Shown: piece after piece, positions 22,101-24,695 of the stretch
How the letters are laid out: each line of letters begins with the position of its first letter
How positions within the stretch are numbered: position 1 is the stretch's first letter
Assembly: GCF_025989125.1 (NCBI RefSeq)
Contig: NZ_JAPDNR010000001.1
Span: forward strand, 6,250,087-6,314,086
Length of the DNA stretch: 64,000 nucleotides
Reading direction: 5' to 3'
Source: Chitinophaga nivalis
Lineage (GTDB): Bacteria; Bacteroidota; Bacteroidia; Chitinophagales; Chitinophagaceae
Made by a program: the position numbers and the translations under genes
The notes under the pieces: generated by a model
What the model saw: only the letters and a program-made list of their open reading frames with translations
Database searches by the model: none
What the model was told of the DNA's origin: nothing

Positions 22101-23092
22101 CCTTTGGCGTCATTCAATTCATCGAGGAATGTTTGTAAATGATCCAGTAAGTGCCTTACCGTTGTGTTTTCATCGAAGTGGTGTACATTAATCAGGGAGT
22201 TCACATGGCCGCCAAACATAAATGCAGCTCCTTCCCTGATGGCGGTAATATAGCTGATACCGATGGCCGGTTCATTGGTGATACGGTGTAACAGGATCGC
22301 ATATACGAGTTGCCCGAAATTAAAAGCGGTGAGCCGGTAATCTTTTACCAGCTGCTGTAATTTTGCGACGGTGCTTTCCTCCAGCACCCATCTGTCTTCT
22401 CCTACAAAATCCAGCATCGGCGTGGGGGTAGCCGCTGTACGTAAAAATCCAAGATCGGGCAGGACGACCTCTTTCAGGCGATTTTCCCAGAAAGCCTGCA
22501 TCGCAGGTTTCTCTTTCTCCAGCAGGGTATGCAGGCTATCTGATAATTGCTGGTACCTGATTACTTGTTCCGGTACCCGCACGGGAGTTTTATAATAACG
22601 ATCGTTGTAATAGCGGCTGAATTCTTCGATGAATCCATCGATACTGGAACCGTCGATCACCATGTGTGGGAGTATCAGTATAAAACGATAACGTTTTTTA
22701 CCTGTCTTCAACACATGAAATCTGATCAGCAGATCTTCTGCCAGATCAAAAGGACGTGAAACCAGCTTCAGCAGGTCTTCTTCCGCCATTCCATCCGGAA
22801 AATATGTTACCACCGTTGCTGTTTTGGGCAATGGTGCTCTTTCCACCCAATATACTTTTTCTGATTCAACCACTACATTACTATGAATAAGCAATTGATC
22901 ATTTATGAATCTAATGGCGCTTCTGTTCAATCTGTCAACGGACAATGTTCCTGTCAGTTCCTGATCCCATACAACGTTGTAGTCACTACGTAACGGATCA
23001 ATCATCCATTCATAATAGAAAGTGTATTGATAGGGAGTCAGCAAAGTCTTGTTCATAATATTGTTGTTTTGGGACATATCAAAAGGGGGCAT
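1..23092 (-). CDS. Giant non-ribosomal peptide synthetase, 3' end beyond window
   Basis: Cytoplasmic multimodular NRPS that builds a peptide on phosphopantetheine arms. I followed the frame through catalytic landmarks: carrier Ser codons at 20086, 16888, 12346, 9067, 5881 and 1330, and condensation or epimerization His pairs at 19516, 16330, 14962, 11785, 8497, 5323, 3922 and 760. All lie in one phase that is still open at base 1, so this is a single polypeptide of at least 7,697 residues. Order: C1-A1-T1 / C2-A2-T2-E2 / C3-A3-T3 / C4-A4-T4 / C5-A5-T5-E5 / C6-A6-T6 / C7. Starts at 23092, 23077 and 23059 are all in frame; I chose the longest, and 23077 (MSQNNN) is equally plausible. No thioesterase or reductase is seen, so termination lies to the left. 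The nearest upstream gene is a kinase 1.6 kb away, so this is probably the first synthetase gene. Pocket readings are hand alignments to GrsA and give low-confidence substrates. Confidence 0.97.
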   Translation of the reverse strand, partial: MPPFDMSQNNNIMNKTLLTPYQYTFYYEWMIDPLRSDYNVVWDQELTGTLSVDRLNRSAIRFINDQLLIHSNVVVESEKVYWVERAPLPKTATVVTYFPDGMAEEDLLKLVSRPFDLAEDLLIRFHVLKTGKKRYRFILILPHMVIDGSSIDGFIEEFSRYYNDRYYKTPVRVPEQVIRYQQLSDSLHTLLEKEKPAMQAFWENRLKEVVLPDLGFLRTAATPTPMLDFVGEDRWVLEESTVAKLQQLVKDYRLTAFNFGQLVYAILLHRITNEPAIGISYITAIREGAAFMFGGHVNSLINVHHFDENTTVRHLLDHLQTFLDELNDAKGKYLPTSDIIRHATDTSILSMVFAQTNLKDKTFEFSGITEVKVNTGLNVDLSVQLLFEQETREGKLNYRVRYDKRLFDVTLIRNFAATFRYLFEQLLEDLVQGDTHKNIATYALLESATYNRLVHEWNQTVHPYPADKTIHQLVEEQAAARPNQPAIVSGEHTLTYGALNAKANQLAAYLREVHGIQPDDLVTLCLDRSEYMPLAMLAIMKAGGAYVPMDPGYPAERIAHILADTRTKVILTNTAHLSMLQALDMPADIIAIDTPALWEETLSGYAAVNPIPAATASHLAYVIYTSGTTGTPKGVMVAHQGVINLITTLIAAHRLEEHTHIGCYSNYVFDAFVYETFPALSNGNTLFLYSDALRTSPDALRTYIDQQNIKVTFIPSALLRDFLSAPNNLALIYTGGEQLPDLKGLTYQCELLNEYGPTEATVCTTIHPYQIGDNPANIGRAIGNMRTYVLDKALQPVPVGATGELYIGGDGVARGYLNQPALTEERFIADPFGGQSRLYKTGDLVRYLPDGNLEYMGRTDFQVKIRGYRIELGEIENRLATYPGIRQTAVVVKTFAGGNKYLAAYYVSNEVLQEQTLQDYLGHYLPEYMIPAVFIHLSQLPLTLSGKLDRRALPEPLLTDTRKYHGPENDTEEELCRVFGEILGLEAGSISIHDDFYRLGGNSILAIRLMNRLNTLPDTSISVSDILATRTIRKLADRLLSGVHEEIQITAQVVSEPTAQLLSFAQERLWFIENYEGGSKAYNIPVVLQLQPNVQRESLLLALRAVVHRHEVLRSRILTSAAGKSYQQVIDDQANPLPVATYDCYTRTELQAALSLSANHVFRLEEGYPLQAGFYTLHTGTDTREEYLSVVLHHIAFDGWSTDILLRELRNYYYYYQALQVNDTREAGKYTLPALPLQYKDLALWQRNYLTGAVLNRQLDYWKDRLSGYETLHLPTDKPRPVQLNYEGADIAFSLDKATSDDLRAVSRELEVSMYSLLLSGYYLLLSSYSNQQDIVLGSPVSNRHYRQVGELIGFFVNTLALRETIHPEQPLTAFIRQVGAAVIAAQLHQDLPFEKLVDELKVEPDTSRHSIFQVLFNMEHFGVAESDNELFTAHSGGDIHYGVAKFDLSALLNDGGEEITGVFNYATSLFDAATIERFIATYKAILRQLAALRHQTLQALPVKALHYLDEAQHTAVVYDWNNTTQVFPTGKTIHQLFEEQVAATPDQVALVYEDTRLTYAELNTRAGQLAAYLRHTYDIRREDLVGLCLDRSEHMLIAILAVLKTGAAYVPVDPGYPKDRVAYILSDTGTKVVLTNTIHAEKLEALATGLPLMVEKIDEPAFAKLVSGYPVTNGIAADPTQLAYVIYTSGTTGQPKGVMVEHHSVLNTIYGIREAYDFRETSRIMAYTAYVFDVSVSEFFIGLLYGNELHLLSESLRTDADGISQYLLTNGIEYMYLPPVMLSVLPRVAYPALKAIIYAGEPCAHETGKYWSQQKRLYNYYGPTETSIYATGKQIHQGDTHLIGRPVANTTAYVLDAYLRPVPVGAVGELYLGGAGIARGYLNQPELTSERFIADPFSGEGRLYKTGDLVKYMPDGNIEFIGRSDFQVKVRGYRIELGEIESRLTGHPAVKQAVVLVKEQAGGNKYLAGYYVADEALDQQALQAYLADYLPDYMIPAALVHLYQLPLTINGKLDRFALPDPQFSDKGSYRAPQNETEALMCEIYAQVLGLAADKIGMEDDFFRLGGDSIVSIQLVSRLRQQAGIQVSVKEIFRYRTIAALYTHVIAVADKTAVTLATEQGILSGEAGLLPIQSWFFENKDSGLLPAYHHWNQSFLIQVPALDKVRLEKAVVWLLNYHDSLRLRYRTDGTQYYSGEVTTADIRYLDIRTLPRPEALEEVLTEWQSGFDIYGEKLYQIGYLDGYADGRARIFIAAHHLLIDGVSWRILSADLERIYQQLEATAAVDVVAVLGEKGSSYRQWVSAMAAYPQEAAEKAYWEERMAAVADVNATLHTLRIPEQYHAALSLNEQLTDQLLRSTSQVYNTQINDILLSALGVALSRVTGQEKHHVLLEGHGREALAANIDINHTTGWFTTMYPVEIVSSGRDYGEQLVAAKEMLRQVPANGIGYGPLFGYAVAALPQISFNYLGQFDTQESQEAQRWTISGENSGVMISTANKDPYLININGLVIDGRLRFNLMGYIATEKLTALATQYQQVLEEMISYLVGISRNYLTVSDVDHIITAAWLSELQATTPVKAVYLAGSLQEGFIYHALNQGAVDDAYRVQIRWEYNNALEVSLLQTAWTYAQQRYSALRLRFGWAEELIQIIDETGRLDWHYADVSDREPADQEAYLTTLSETDRSMVFDLSRGSLFRVYIVKRSEKAYTCFFSNHHAILDGWSMPLLLNYVHDAYTQLLQGKPVVVREDRSYALAQQYLQVHRKDNAAYWQTYLSRLEEPEDLSFLLQPGQQHIDLAAYRHILLPAEKKITITGAQYDALKHLCAAHGFTLNALLQYCWHRQLSLFGNSKTTIVGMTVSGRNLPVDDIEQGVGLFINTLPVILEHGNGTVVAAIRELQSHITEINSRSDIHLGSLQTGAGRLFNSLFVFENYPVPAGSNGEEGIISLQFNGGVEKLDYPLGVVAYERGEAVHVAIKYAGELFSESMISGLLDGVELLLSQLLADPAIGVQALSHLSAAQYQEIVYDWNNTARPYPADKTIQQLFEEQVAATPDQIALVYDDMRLTYRELNERANQLAAYLRNTWQVQPDDLIALYLDRSEHMLIAILGVLKSGGAYVPVDIAHPDDRISYMLADTKARLVLTNGIYQDKLEKITAGTATAVELIDSAAFIATLQAAPAVNPVLINGADHLAYVIYTSGTTGMPKGVMIMHKGVNRLVRDIDYITITPEDKVLGFSNYAFDASVFDCFSALLNGATLVLGTKEISLDVQQMEAVMAAHQVTILFVTTALFNRFVDEGLRTLDSLKYLLTGGEQMSYEHATRFLDRKPATKFLNVYGPTEGTVFTSGYLCEDARLVTSGVIPIGRPINNTEIYILDNEWRPVPVGAVGELYVGGAGVARGYLNQPALTRERFVDNPFRPQGSRLYKTGDLVKYLPDGNIEYISRTDFQVKIRGYRIELGEIEHRIAAYPGIKQAAVLVKEQGGGDKYLAGYYVAAEKVDEALLLQELRDYLPEYMVPAALIHLYELPLTINGKLDRRALPEPQLTDADQYQAPENATEEKLCAVFGEVLGLDAAKISVNDDFFRLGGNSILAIRLINKLNTVLDTRMGVAMIFTGRTIRNLAASLERGITDTTKISRQWINDPTEQLLSFAQERLWFLENYEGGSNAYNIPVVLQLQPEVQADSLIQALHAVIHRHEVLRSHIHISKAGKGYQEVIDDQVYPLEIPRQAYATREALDAALLRLADDVFRLDKDYPIRAGLHTLAATGEQYLGIVLHHIAFDGWSTDLLLRELQQYYYHYEALRTGDAETAARYVLAPLPLQYRDFALWQRGYLHGIVLDRQLSYWKSKLSGFEVLHLPADKPRPVRVNYEGANVAFTIDRATSEDLRAVSRELEVSMFSLLLSGYYLLLGSYSNQRNIVLGSPVSNRHYREIAEVIGFFVNTLPLREEIDTEQSVAAFIRQVSASVIDAQMHQDLPFEKLVEELGVDPDVSRHPVFQVMFSVQHFGEEDHTGELFTLSRNNDYYSIAKYDLSTTLDDSKEEISGVFNYAVSLFEADTIARYIVTYQEILRQLAALKNKDQQRVQVKALRYLSPAQHTEIVYEWNNTAVAYPADKTIQQLFEAQAAATPDQIAVVYESVQLTYGELNTRANQLAAYLRSTHHIQPDELIGLYLDRSEYMMIAILGVLKSGGAYVPIDTAYPDDRISYILADTGTRVVLTNEVYETKLQHITADTTLTTVHIDSEDFAAAQHRYAPENPDQINGADHLAYVMYTSGTTGMPKGVMVAHKSVNRLVKNVDYVRFEPADKVLAIANYAFDGSVFDIFGALLNGATLVIAGKEVFLDTRNLEAVILQHQISICFITTSLFHRLVDEELACLHELKYIVAGGEQISYAHVDRLLENNSQVKLVNGYGPTESTTFATTYLCNDYRDISSGIIPIGRPIGNTEVYVLDSELRPVPVGAAGELYIGGDGVARGYLNHPELTRDRFIENPFRHQEHTNGNGNKNGNGNVHTNGYSRLYKTGDLVRYLRDGNIEYLGRTDFQVKIRGYRIELGEIEHRMAAYPGVKQTAVLVKEQAGGNQYLAGYYVAEEKLDEAALLNYLRIYLPEYMLPAVLVHLFTLPLTINGKLDRRALPEPQLTDLDQYQAPENPTEEKLCRIFGEVLGLDAEQISVHNDFFRLGGNSILAIRLINRLNTVLGTHISVAAIFVARTIRKLAEQLLEDNQDSIKMAIPVVTDPTEQLLSFAQERLWFIENYEGGSHAYNIPIVLKLQPGVHADSLLQALQAIVHRHEVLRSHISTNDAGKGYQVVIDDQLHLLPVIRETYRNESDLQAGLAEMANHVFKLDAEYPVLAGLFSLQTAPHTREYVLSIVLHHIAFDGWSTDILLRELLHNYTYYEALRANDKVTADKHILPALPLQYREFALWQRSYLQGAVLEKQVSYWKDKLSGYETLDLPADKSRPAQLDYKGADIFFTIDKATSDELKAVARELEVSMYSLLLSGYYLFLSSYSNQRDIVLGTPISNRHYSEIADLIGFFVNTLALREEINPEQPLSAFIKQVGAATVAAQLQQDLPFEKLVDELGVEPDTSRHPVFQVVFSIQRFGREVSDRLFVPYDTNGHYSVAKYDLTTSLDDSGEEIIGVFNYATSLFEAATIERFIVTYKTILQQLAALRNQAYRQLPVKALRYLHQEEATAVLYDWNNTVRAYAAEKTVHRLFEEQAAARPNQLALVFEDQQLTYGELNAKANQLAAYLREVYAIQPDDLVALCLDRTEHLVIAVLAVLKSGGAYVPMDPGYPAERIAYILEDTGAKAVLTNTGHTHLLEGLQTNIPVTAIDTADIWNNTLQPYPATDVATAVAATNLAYVIYTSGTTGQPKGVMVEHQGVINLITELIPVHQLNQHSNIGCYSNYVFDAFVYEAFPVLSNGNSLYLFSDKLRTTPDALRTYIDQQDIKVTFIPPALLRTFLAAPTNLALIFTGGEQLPDLQETGYQGILLNEYGPTEATVCTTIHPYTAGDNPANIGRPIGNMEVYVLDSELRPVPVGAAGELYIGGAGVARGYLNQPTLTGERFIPHPFRETGRLYKTGDLVRYLPDGNLEYRGRTDFQVKIRGHRIELGEIESRLAAYPGIRQTAVLVKEQAGGSKYLAGYYVAAEVLDEQVLQAYLGAYLPEYMVPAVLVHLYELPLTLSGKLDRRALPEPQFAGSGNYRAPQNETQALMCAIFGQVLNIAADKIGIDDDFFRLGGDSIVSIQLASRLRQQAGIQVSVKDIFRHRTIVALYKNVVALPGRKGILLDTEQGILSGEADLLPVQAWFFDNAENGWLPAYHHWNQSFLINVPVLDKTLLEHTVVKLLNYHDSLRLRYQRPRIQYYGEEVTAADIRYLDVSTLEKEEALPALLTEWQSDFDIYGDKLLQIGYLEGYTDGRARIYIAIHHLLIDGVSWRTLYTDMERIYRYLSAITDTATLAAVSPVTILGEKGSSYRQWVNAVAAYGSLPEQQLAAEKAWWTALQPGIIAGNTVLAALRTPSQHQATWLLDEQRTGQLLRQTSHVYNTQINDILLSALGVALSQLTGQDRHYLLLEGHGRETLSATLDITHTTGWFTTMYPVEVVSNGKDYGEQLIAAKEMLRKIPANGIGYGALFGYDVATLPQISFNYLGQFDNQETPDGSGWTLSSESSGQAIHPTNKDPYWLNINGLVINGRLQFSVTGSFAAEWVTSLADRYQAVLEEMIVFLGNSTRQYLTASDVDQVISADWLSRLQASQEVTGVYLAGSLQQGFIYHALNQGAVDDAYRVQLSWDYNNALDAHLLKTAWSYAQQRYSALRLRFGWEEELVQVIDRTGTLDWRYSDVSDRSAAAQETFLTDIAEADRSLVFDLTQGNLFRIYLVKRSENAYTCIFSNHHAILDGWSMPLLLNYVHEVYLQLQQGKTVVVQEDRSYALSQHYLQLHRKDNEAFWQAYTGQLQAQEDLSSLLKPEQRHINLAAYRHILQSVETSLLIEGERYDALKRLCAIHGFTLNAVLQYCWHRQLSLYGNSQTTVVGMTVSGRNLPVDDIEQGVGLYINTLPVILEHTDDTVVAGIKELQSHINEINERSDIHLGKLQPGGDRLFNSLFVFENYPVPVSEEGETASLSLQFRGSVEKLDYPLGVVAAERGEAIQFILNYAGELFSEATAAQLLQGVELIISQLIADPAIRVNALVHLDATQHQEMVYDWNNTAAPYPADKTIRQLFEAHAAATPDEIALVYGAEELTYGALNARANQLAAWLQQTYDIRKDDLIGLCLDRSPHMVIAILAVLKSGGAYVPVDPGYPADRIGYVWEDTQTKVVLASEAHQEKLTGIATAQQVPVAYIDSDAWQPLLDTYAVTNTVTDNDPAALAYIIYTSGTTARPKGVMVENTGVVNLITQLKEKYQLGKAEVILHLANYVFDASIEQLFVALLHGYKLILVDQATWEDASLFLEVIRTHQVTHIDGTPSFLEQYNFDGLASLRRVICGGERISNALLERFRNSAYLAVNAYGPTETTITTIINVGAEASAIGRPVSNTVAYVLDSALRPVPVGAAGELHIGGAGVARGYLNQPELTRERFIANPFRHNGNAYSRLYKTGDLVRYLPDGSIDYIGRTDFQVKIRGYRIELGEIESRLTTYPGVKQAAVLVKEQATGNKYLVGYYVAEEVLDQDTLLAYLGTYLPEYMVPSVLIHLQQLPLTINGKLDQRALPEPQLTDGESYQAPENAVEEKLCTVFAAVLQLDAATISVQDDFYRLGGNSILAIRLMNQVNIAMGSNINVSVIFTARTIRKLAALLQQGAAEEVKISVSQVTDPTEQLLSFAQERLWFIENYEGGSSAYNIPVILKLQQQVNKESLQAAVRDVVHRHEVLRSHIRINEAGKGYQQVIDDNVYPLAIAVQEVATTAALQVALSQMANHVFKLDTEYPLLAAVYTIPVTPEEEAVYLSIVLHHIVFDGWSTAILLRELQHSYDYAEALRINDTAKAATLLLPALPLQYRDFALWQRTYLSGDVLVRQLSYWKNKLSDYETLHLPADKPRPLQVSYAGADSIFTIDAFTTAALRAVSRDLQVSMYSLLLSGYYLLLSSYSHQRNIVLGSPLSNRHYREVADMIGFFVNMLALREEINPEQTLADFIRQVGASVVEAQLHQDIPFEKLVDELGVEPDTSRHSIFQVSFSVEQGGAAAATDQLFTPYTDGNIDYSVA
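1200..4404 (-). other. NRPS module 6: C6(DCL)-A6-T6
   Basis: C6 has HHAILDGWS (first His residue 6391) and a DCL-like opening, as expected after E5. The A6 pocket reads D-A-E-D-V-C-A-I-T-K by hand. Acidic residues at the third and fourth pocket positions recall Lys/Orn-type pockets, so a basic residue is the best guess. The loop reads YTSGTTARPKG. The T6 Ser is residue 7255 in GGNSIL. Boundaries are approximate. Confidence 0.85.
4405..8939 (-). other. NRPS module 5: C5-A5-T5-E5
   Basis: C5 has HHIAFDGWS (first His residue 4866). The A5 pocket reads D-A-Y-T-I-T-E-V-C-K, identical to A1, and the whole A4-A5 core region nearly matches A1, so modules 1 and 5 should load the same amino acid. The T5 Ser (residue 5738) is in LGGDSI, and E5 follows with HHLLIDGVSW (first His residue 5924), so residue 5 should be D. 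The C-A-T-E layout repeats module 2, but the substrate core is of the module 1 type. Boundaries are approximate. Confidence 0.87.
8940..12214 (-). other. NRPS module 4: C4-A4-T4
   Basis: C4 has HHIAFDGWS (first His residue 3770), an LCL-type condensation domain. The A4 pocket reads D-G-F-F-I-A-G-T-F-K by hand, again like Ile/Val pockets, and its A3-A5 region strongly resembles that of module 3. The T4 Ser is residue 4676 in GGNSIL. Just before the conserved RLYKTGDL motif, A4 has an Asn-Gly-rich insertion (about 9572-9634) that the other adenylation domains lack or have only as a short stub. Boundaries are approximate. Confidence 0.85.
9572..9634 (-). repeat. Asn-Gly repeat insertion in A4 of the NRPS
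   Basis: On the coding strand this stretch reads as alternating Asn and Gly with a few His, Thr and Lys (NGNGNKNGNGN core) directly before RLYKTGDL. Module 6 has only HNGNAYS at the same place, and the other modules have a short loop. The DNA is a degenerate GGTAAY-type repeat, consistent with slippage expansion. Confidence 0.8.
12215..15440 (-). other. NRPS module 3: C3(DCL)-A3-T3
   Basis: C3 opens with the LQEGFIYHAL-type motif and has HHAILDGWS (first His residue 2711), as in condensation domains that follow an epimerization domain and accept a D-donor. The A3 pocket reads D-A-F-F-L-T-V-V-F-K by hand, close to known Ile/Val pockets, so a branched aliphatic residue is the best guess. The T3 Ser is residue 3583 in GGNSIL. 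There is no epimerization domain. Boundaries are approximate. Confidence 0.85.
15441..19959 (-). other. NRPS module 2: C2-A2-T2-E2
   Basis: Boundaries are approximate. C2 starts with the SFAQERLWF motif and has HHIAFDGWS (first His residue 1193), typical of an LCL condensation domain. The A2 pocket reads D-V-S-Y-I-A-Y-I-Y-K by hand; I do not recognise it, so residue 2 is unknown. The T2 Ser (residue 2069) lies in LGGDSI; the Asp before Ser is typical of carrier proteins that serve epimerization domains. E2 follows with HHLLIDGVSW (first His residue 2255). Residue 2 should therefore be D-configured, in agreement with the DCL-like C3 that follows. Confidence 0.87.
19960..23092 (-). other. NRPS module 1: C1-A1-T1
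   Basis: Boundaries are approximate. C1 (about residues 10-445) has P-H-M-V-I-D-G-S-S, with the catalytic His at residue 143; Pro replaces the usual first His of HHxxxDG. As the first domain of the line it may acylate the first amino acid with a fatty acid (starter C), but its subtype cannot be settled by eye. A1 (about 450-935) has the YTSGTTGTPKG loop near residue 622 and NEYGPTE. Its pocket, read by hand, is D-A-Y-T-I-T-E-V-C-K. The DA-x-TI-xx-VC pattern resembles Phe/Tyr pockets, so an aromatic residue is possible but unproven. The T1 carrier Ser is residue 1003 in GGNSIL. There is no epimerization domain, so residue 1 should stay L. Confidence 0.85.
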
Positions 23093-24695
23093 TATAATAG
23101 TTGGAAAAAGAAATTATGATCAGGATAGTATGGGCACAAACACGCTATTACAACACTGGGTCAGTGTTGTCCAACATAGGTTTATCACCATTTAAAAATG
23201 ATCGGCTATGGTCTTAAATTAATAAGACCGGGTTTACTCCATTAAAAATTAAATCGATTTTTCGTCTAAATACGGTAATGCATGTAACAAATCTCATGGG
23301 GTAAAATGTTAACAAATACAATAGTGCAACAATGTTCCGATAGGACAACAGTGACAGTAACAGCCACGCTACATGGCGCTATAGCTATTTCACTGGCATC
23401 AATAAACAACCATCATCCGAAAGTGCAATCCCAATTAAATCGACAATTAAATCATCGTTACCCGAATGCTATCTTAAATGCAAGCCTCCGCTATTCTCCA
23501 GTGTTGCAGCATGGTTCTTTATTGCTCCTACGATCCGAATACTGACGATCGACATGCAATAATATCAGTAGTTAGACTAATGGGACGATTAACCAATTGC
23601 TATCGTTGTAAACATTCCTCTTCGGGTTAGCATGCGAAGCCTTTTAACGATTTTTTGCTCAAATCAATACACATGTACTACATCATTTACATCATCGCTG
23701 GCATTCTTCATTTTTTCACCCGGCACCTACATAAGGACAGTATACTCCGATTCGACCCATCAGGCCACACCTGATATTTACTACAACAAATGCAATCAGA
23801 TTCAGTATAACACTGTTATGAAACAATCCATCATCTTTTCGTGGTATTGTTATACATCCTTTCTACACCTTTGTTTGTTGGGCACTCCAGGCAATATCAC
23901 TTTTATTGCGGGAGATATTCGCTGTCCAATCGTCATAAAACAAGGCCTGACAGGGCGCCAATAATTTTTTCATCATAAAATTCTTATTTTGAAAGGATTT
24001 AAACAGTCATGTGTAGCAATAAGCATCTACATCAAAGGGTACAATACATGGTTCATAACATTTGGGTTAAATGTTAATCAGTGCTAAATGGGTTCAATCA
24101 TTTTTCAGTCAAAATAATTCTAAAAATATGACTTTATCATCAAACAATACTACTCCGACGTTAATTAATAATAAAATCAAATATTAACAGGCATTTTCCA
24201 AGTAATGAATTTTGTAGGTTTATACAAGTAAAAAGGGTAAACACAAAGTCACTACCAGTGTAACTCTGAGGTAAAATTACCCTTCCTCACTGAAGCAATA
24301 CTTCACTGATACTAATTTCCTGTTACCTGCTATCTGAAAGCAGGGGAAACATAATAACAATTGTCAAAAAGACAACTATTATTATTAATATAAAAAATTG
24401 ACTATCAAATATTTAAAATAATTTACCGGCAGCATATTATTGCTGTCTGCTATCAGGTATTTCTGCTATAAAAATTCAGATTATTTTATAAATACGGTAG
24501 TGAATAATGCACTTTTTGTTGTCATTCCGGTGCAGGCATCACCGTTATTACGGTGTCTTATACCAGCATAATAAATTATTTTATAAGGACGACTAATTAA
24601 GGATTGGTTGAATGGCCGGTTCGGGGTGATCCGGCCGTTATGGAGTACAGGTATTCATAGCATATATATATTGTCTGCGGTATATAACCGCGGCT
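23093..24695. other. Long intergenic region without a convincing gene
   Basis: About 1.6 kb, AT-rich, between the NRPS start and the 3' end of the histidine kinase. Plus-strand frames at 23306-23545 and 23632-23964 have unnatural composition and no recognisable domain, so I do not call them. Around 24228-24360 there are several short inverted repeats (TGAGG/CCTCA inside a CAGTG/CACTG pair, then GAAG/CTTC), so a structured RNA is possible. The NRPS promoter must lie in this stretch or close to its left end. Confidence 0.6.
23151..23169. promoter_or_regulatory. Palindrome upstream of the NRPS
   Basis: Perfect 8-bp arms CAACACTG/CAGTGTTG around a 3-bp centre, 59 bp upstream of the farthest NRPS start. 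The size and place fit an operator or a hairpin in the 5' leader. No regulator can be named. Confidence 0.4.

Noticed and set aside
23306..23964. Two plus-strand open frames (79 and 110 codons) upstream of the NRPS
   Set aside because: Composition is not protein-like, no start context or domain, and they oppose the surrounding genes.
24611..24641. Imperfect inverted repeat (GGCCGG/CCGGCC) after the histidine kinase gene
   Set aside because: Short arms with a mismatch and no U-run; not convincing as a terminator.
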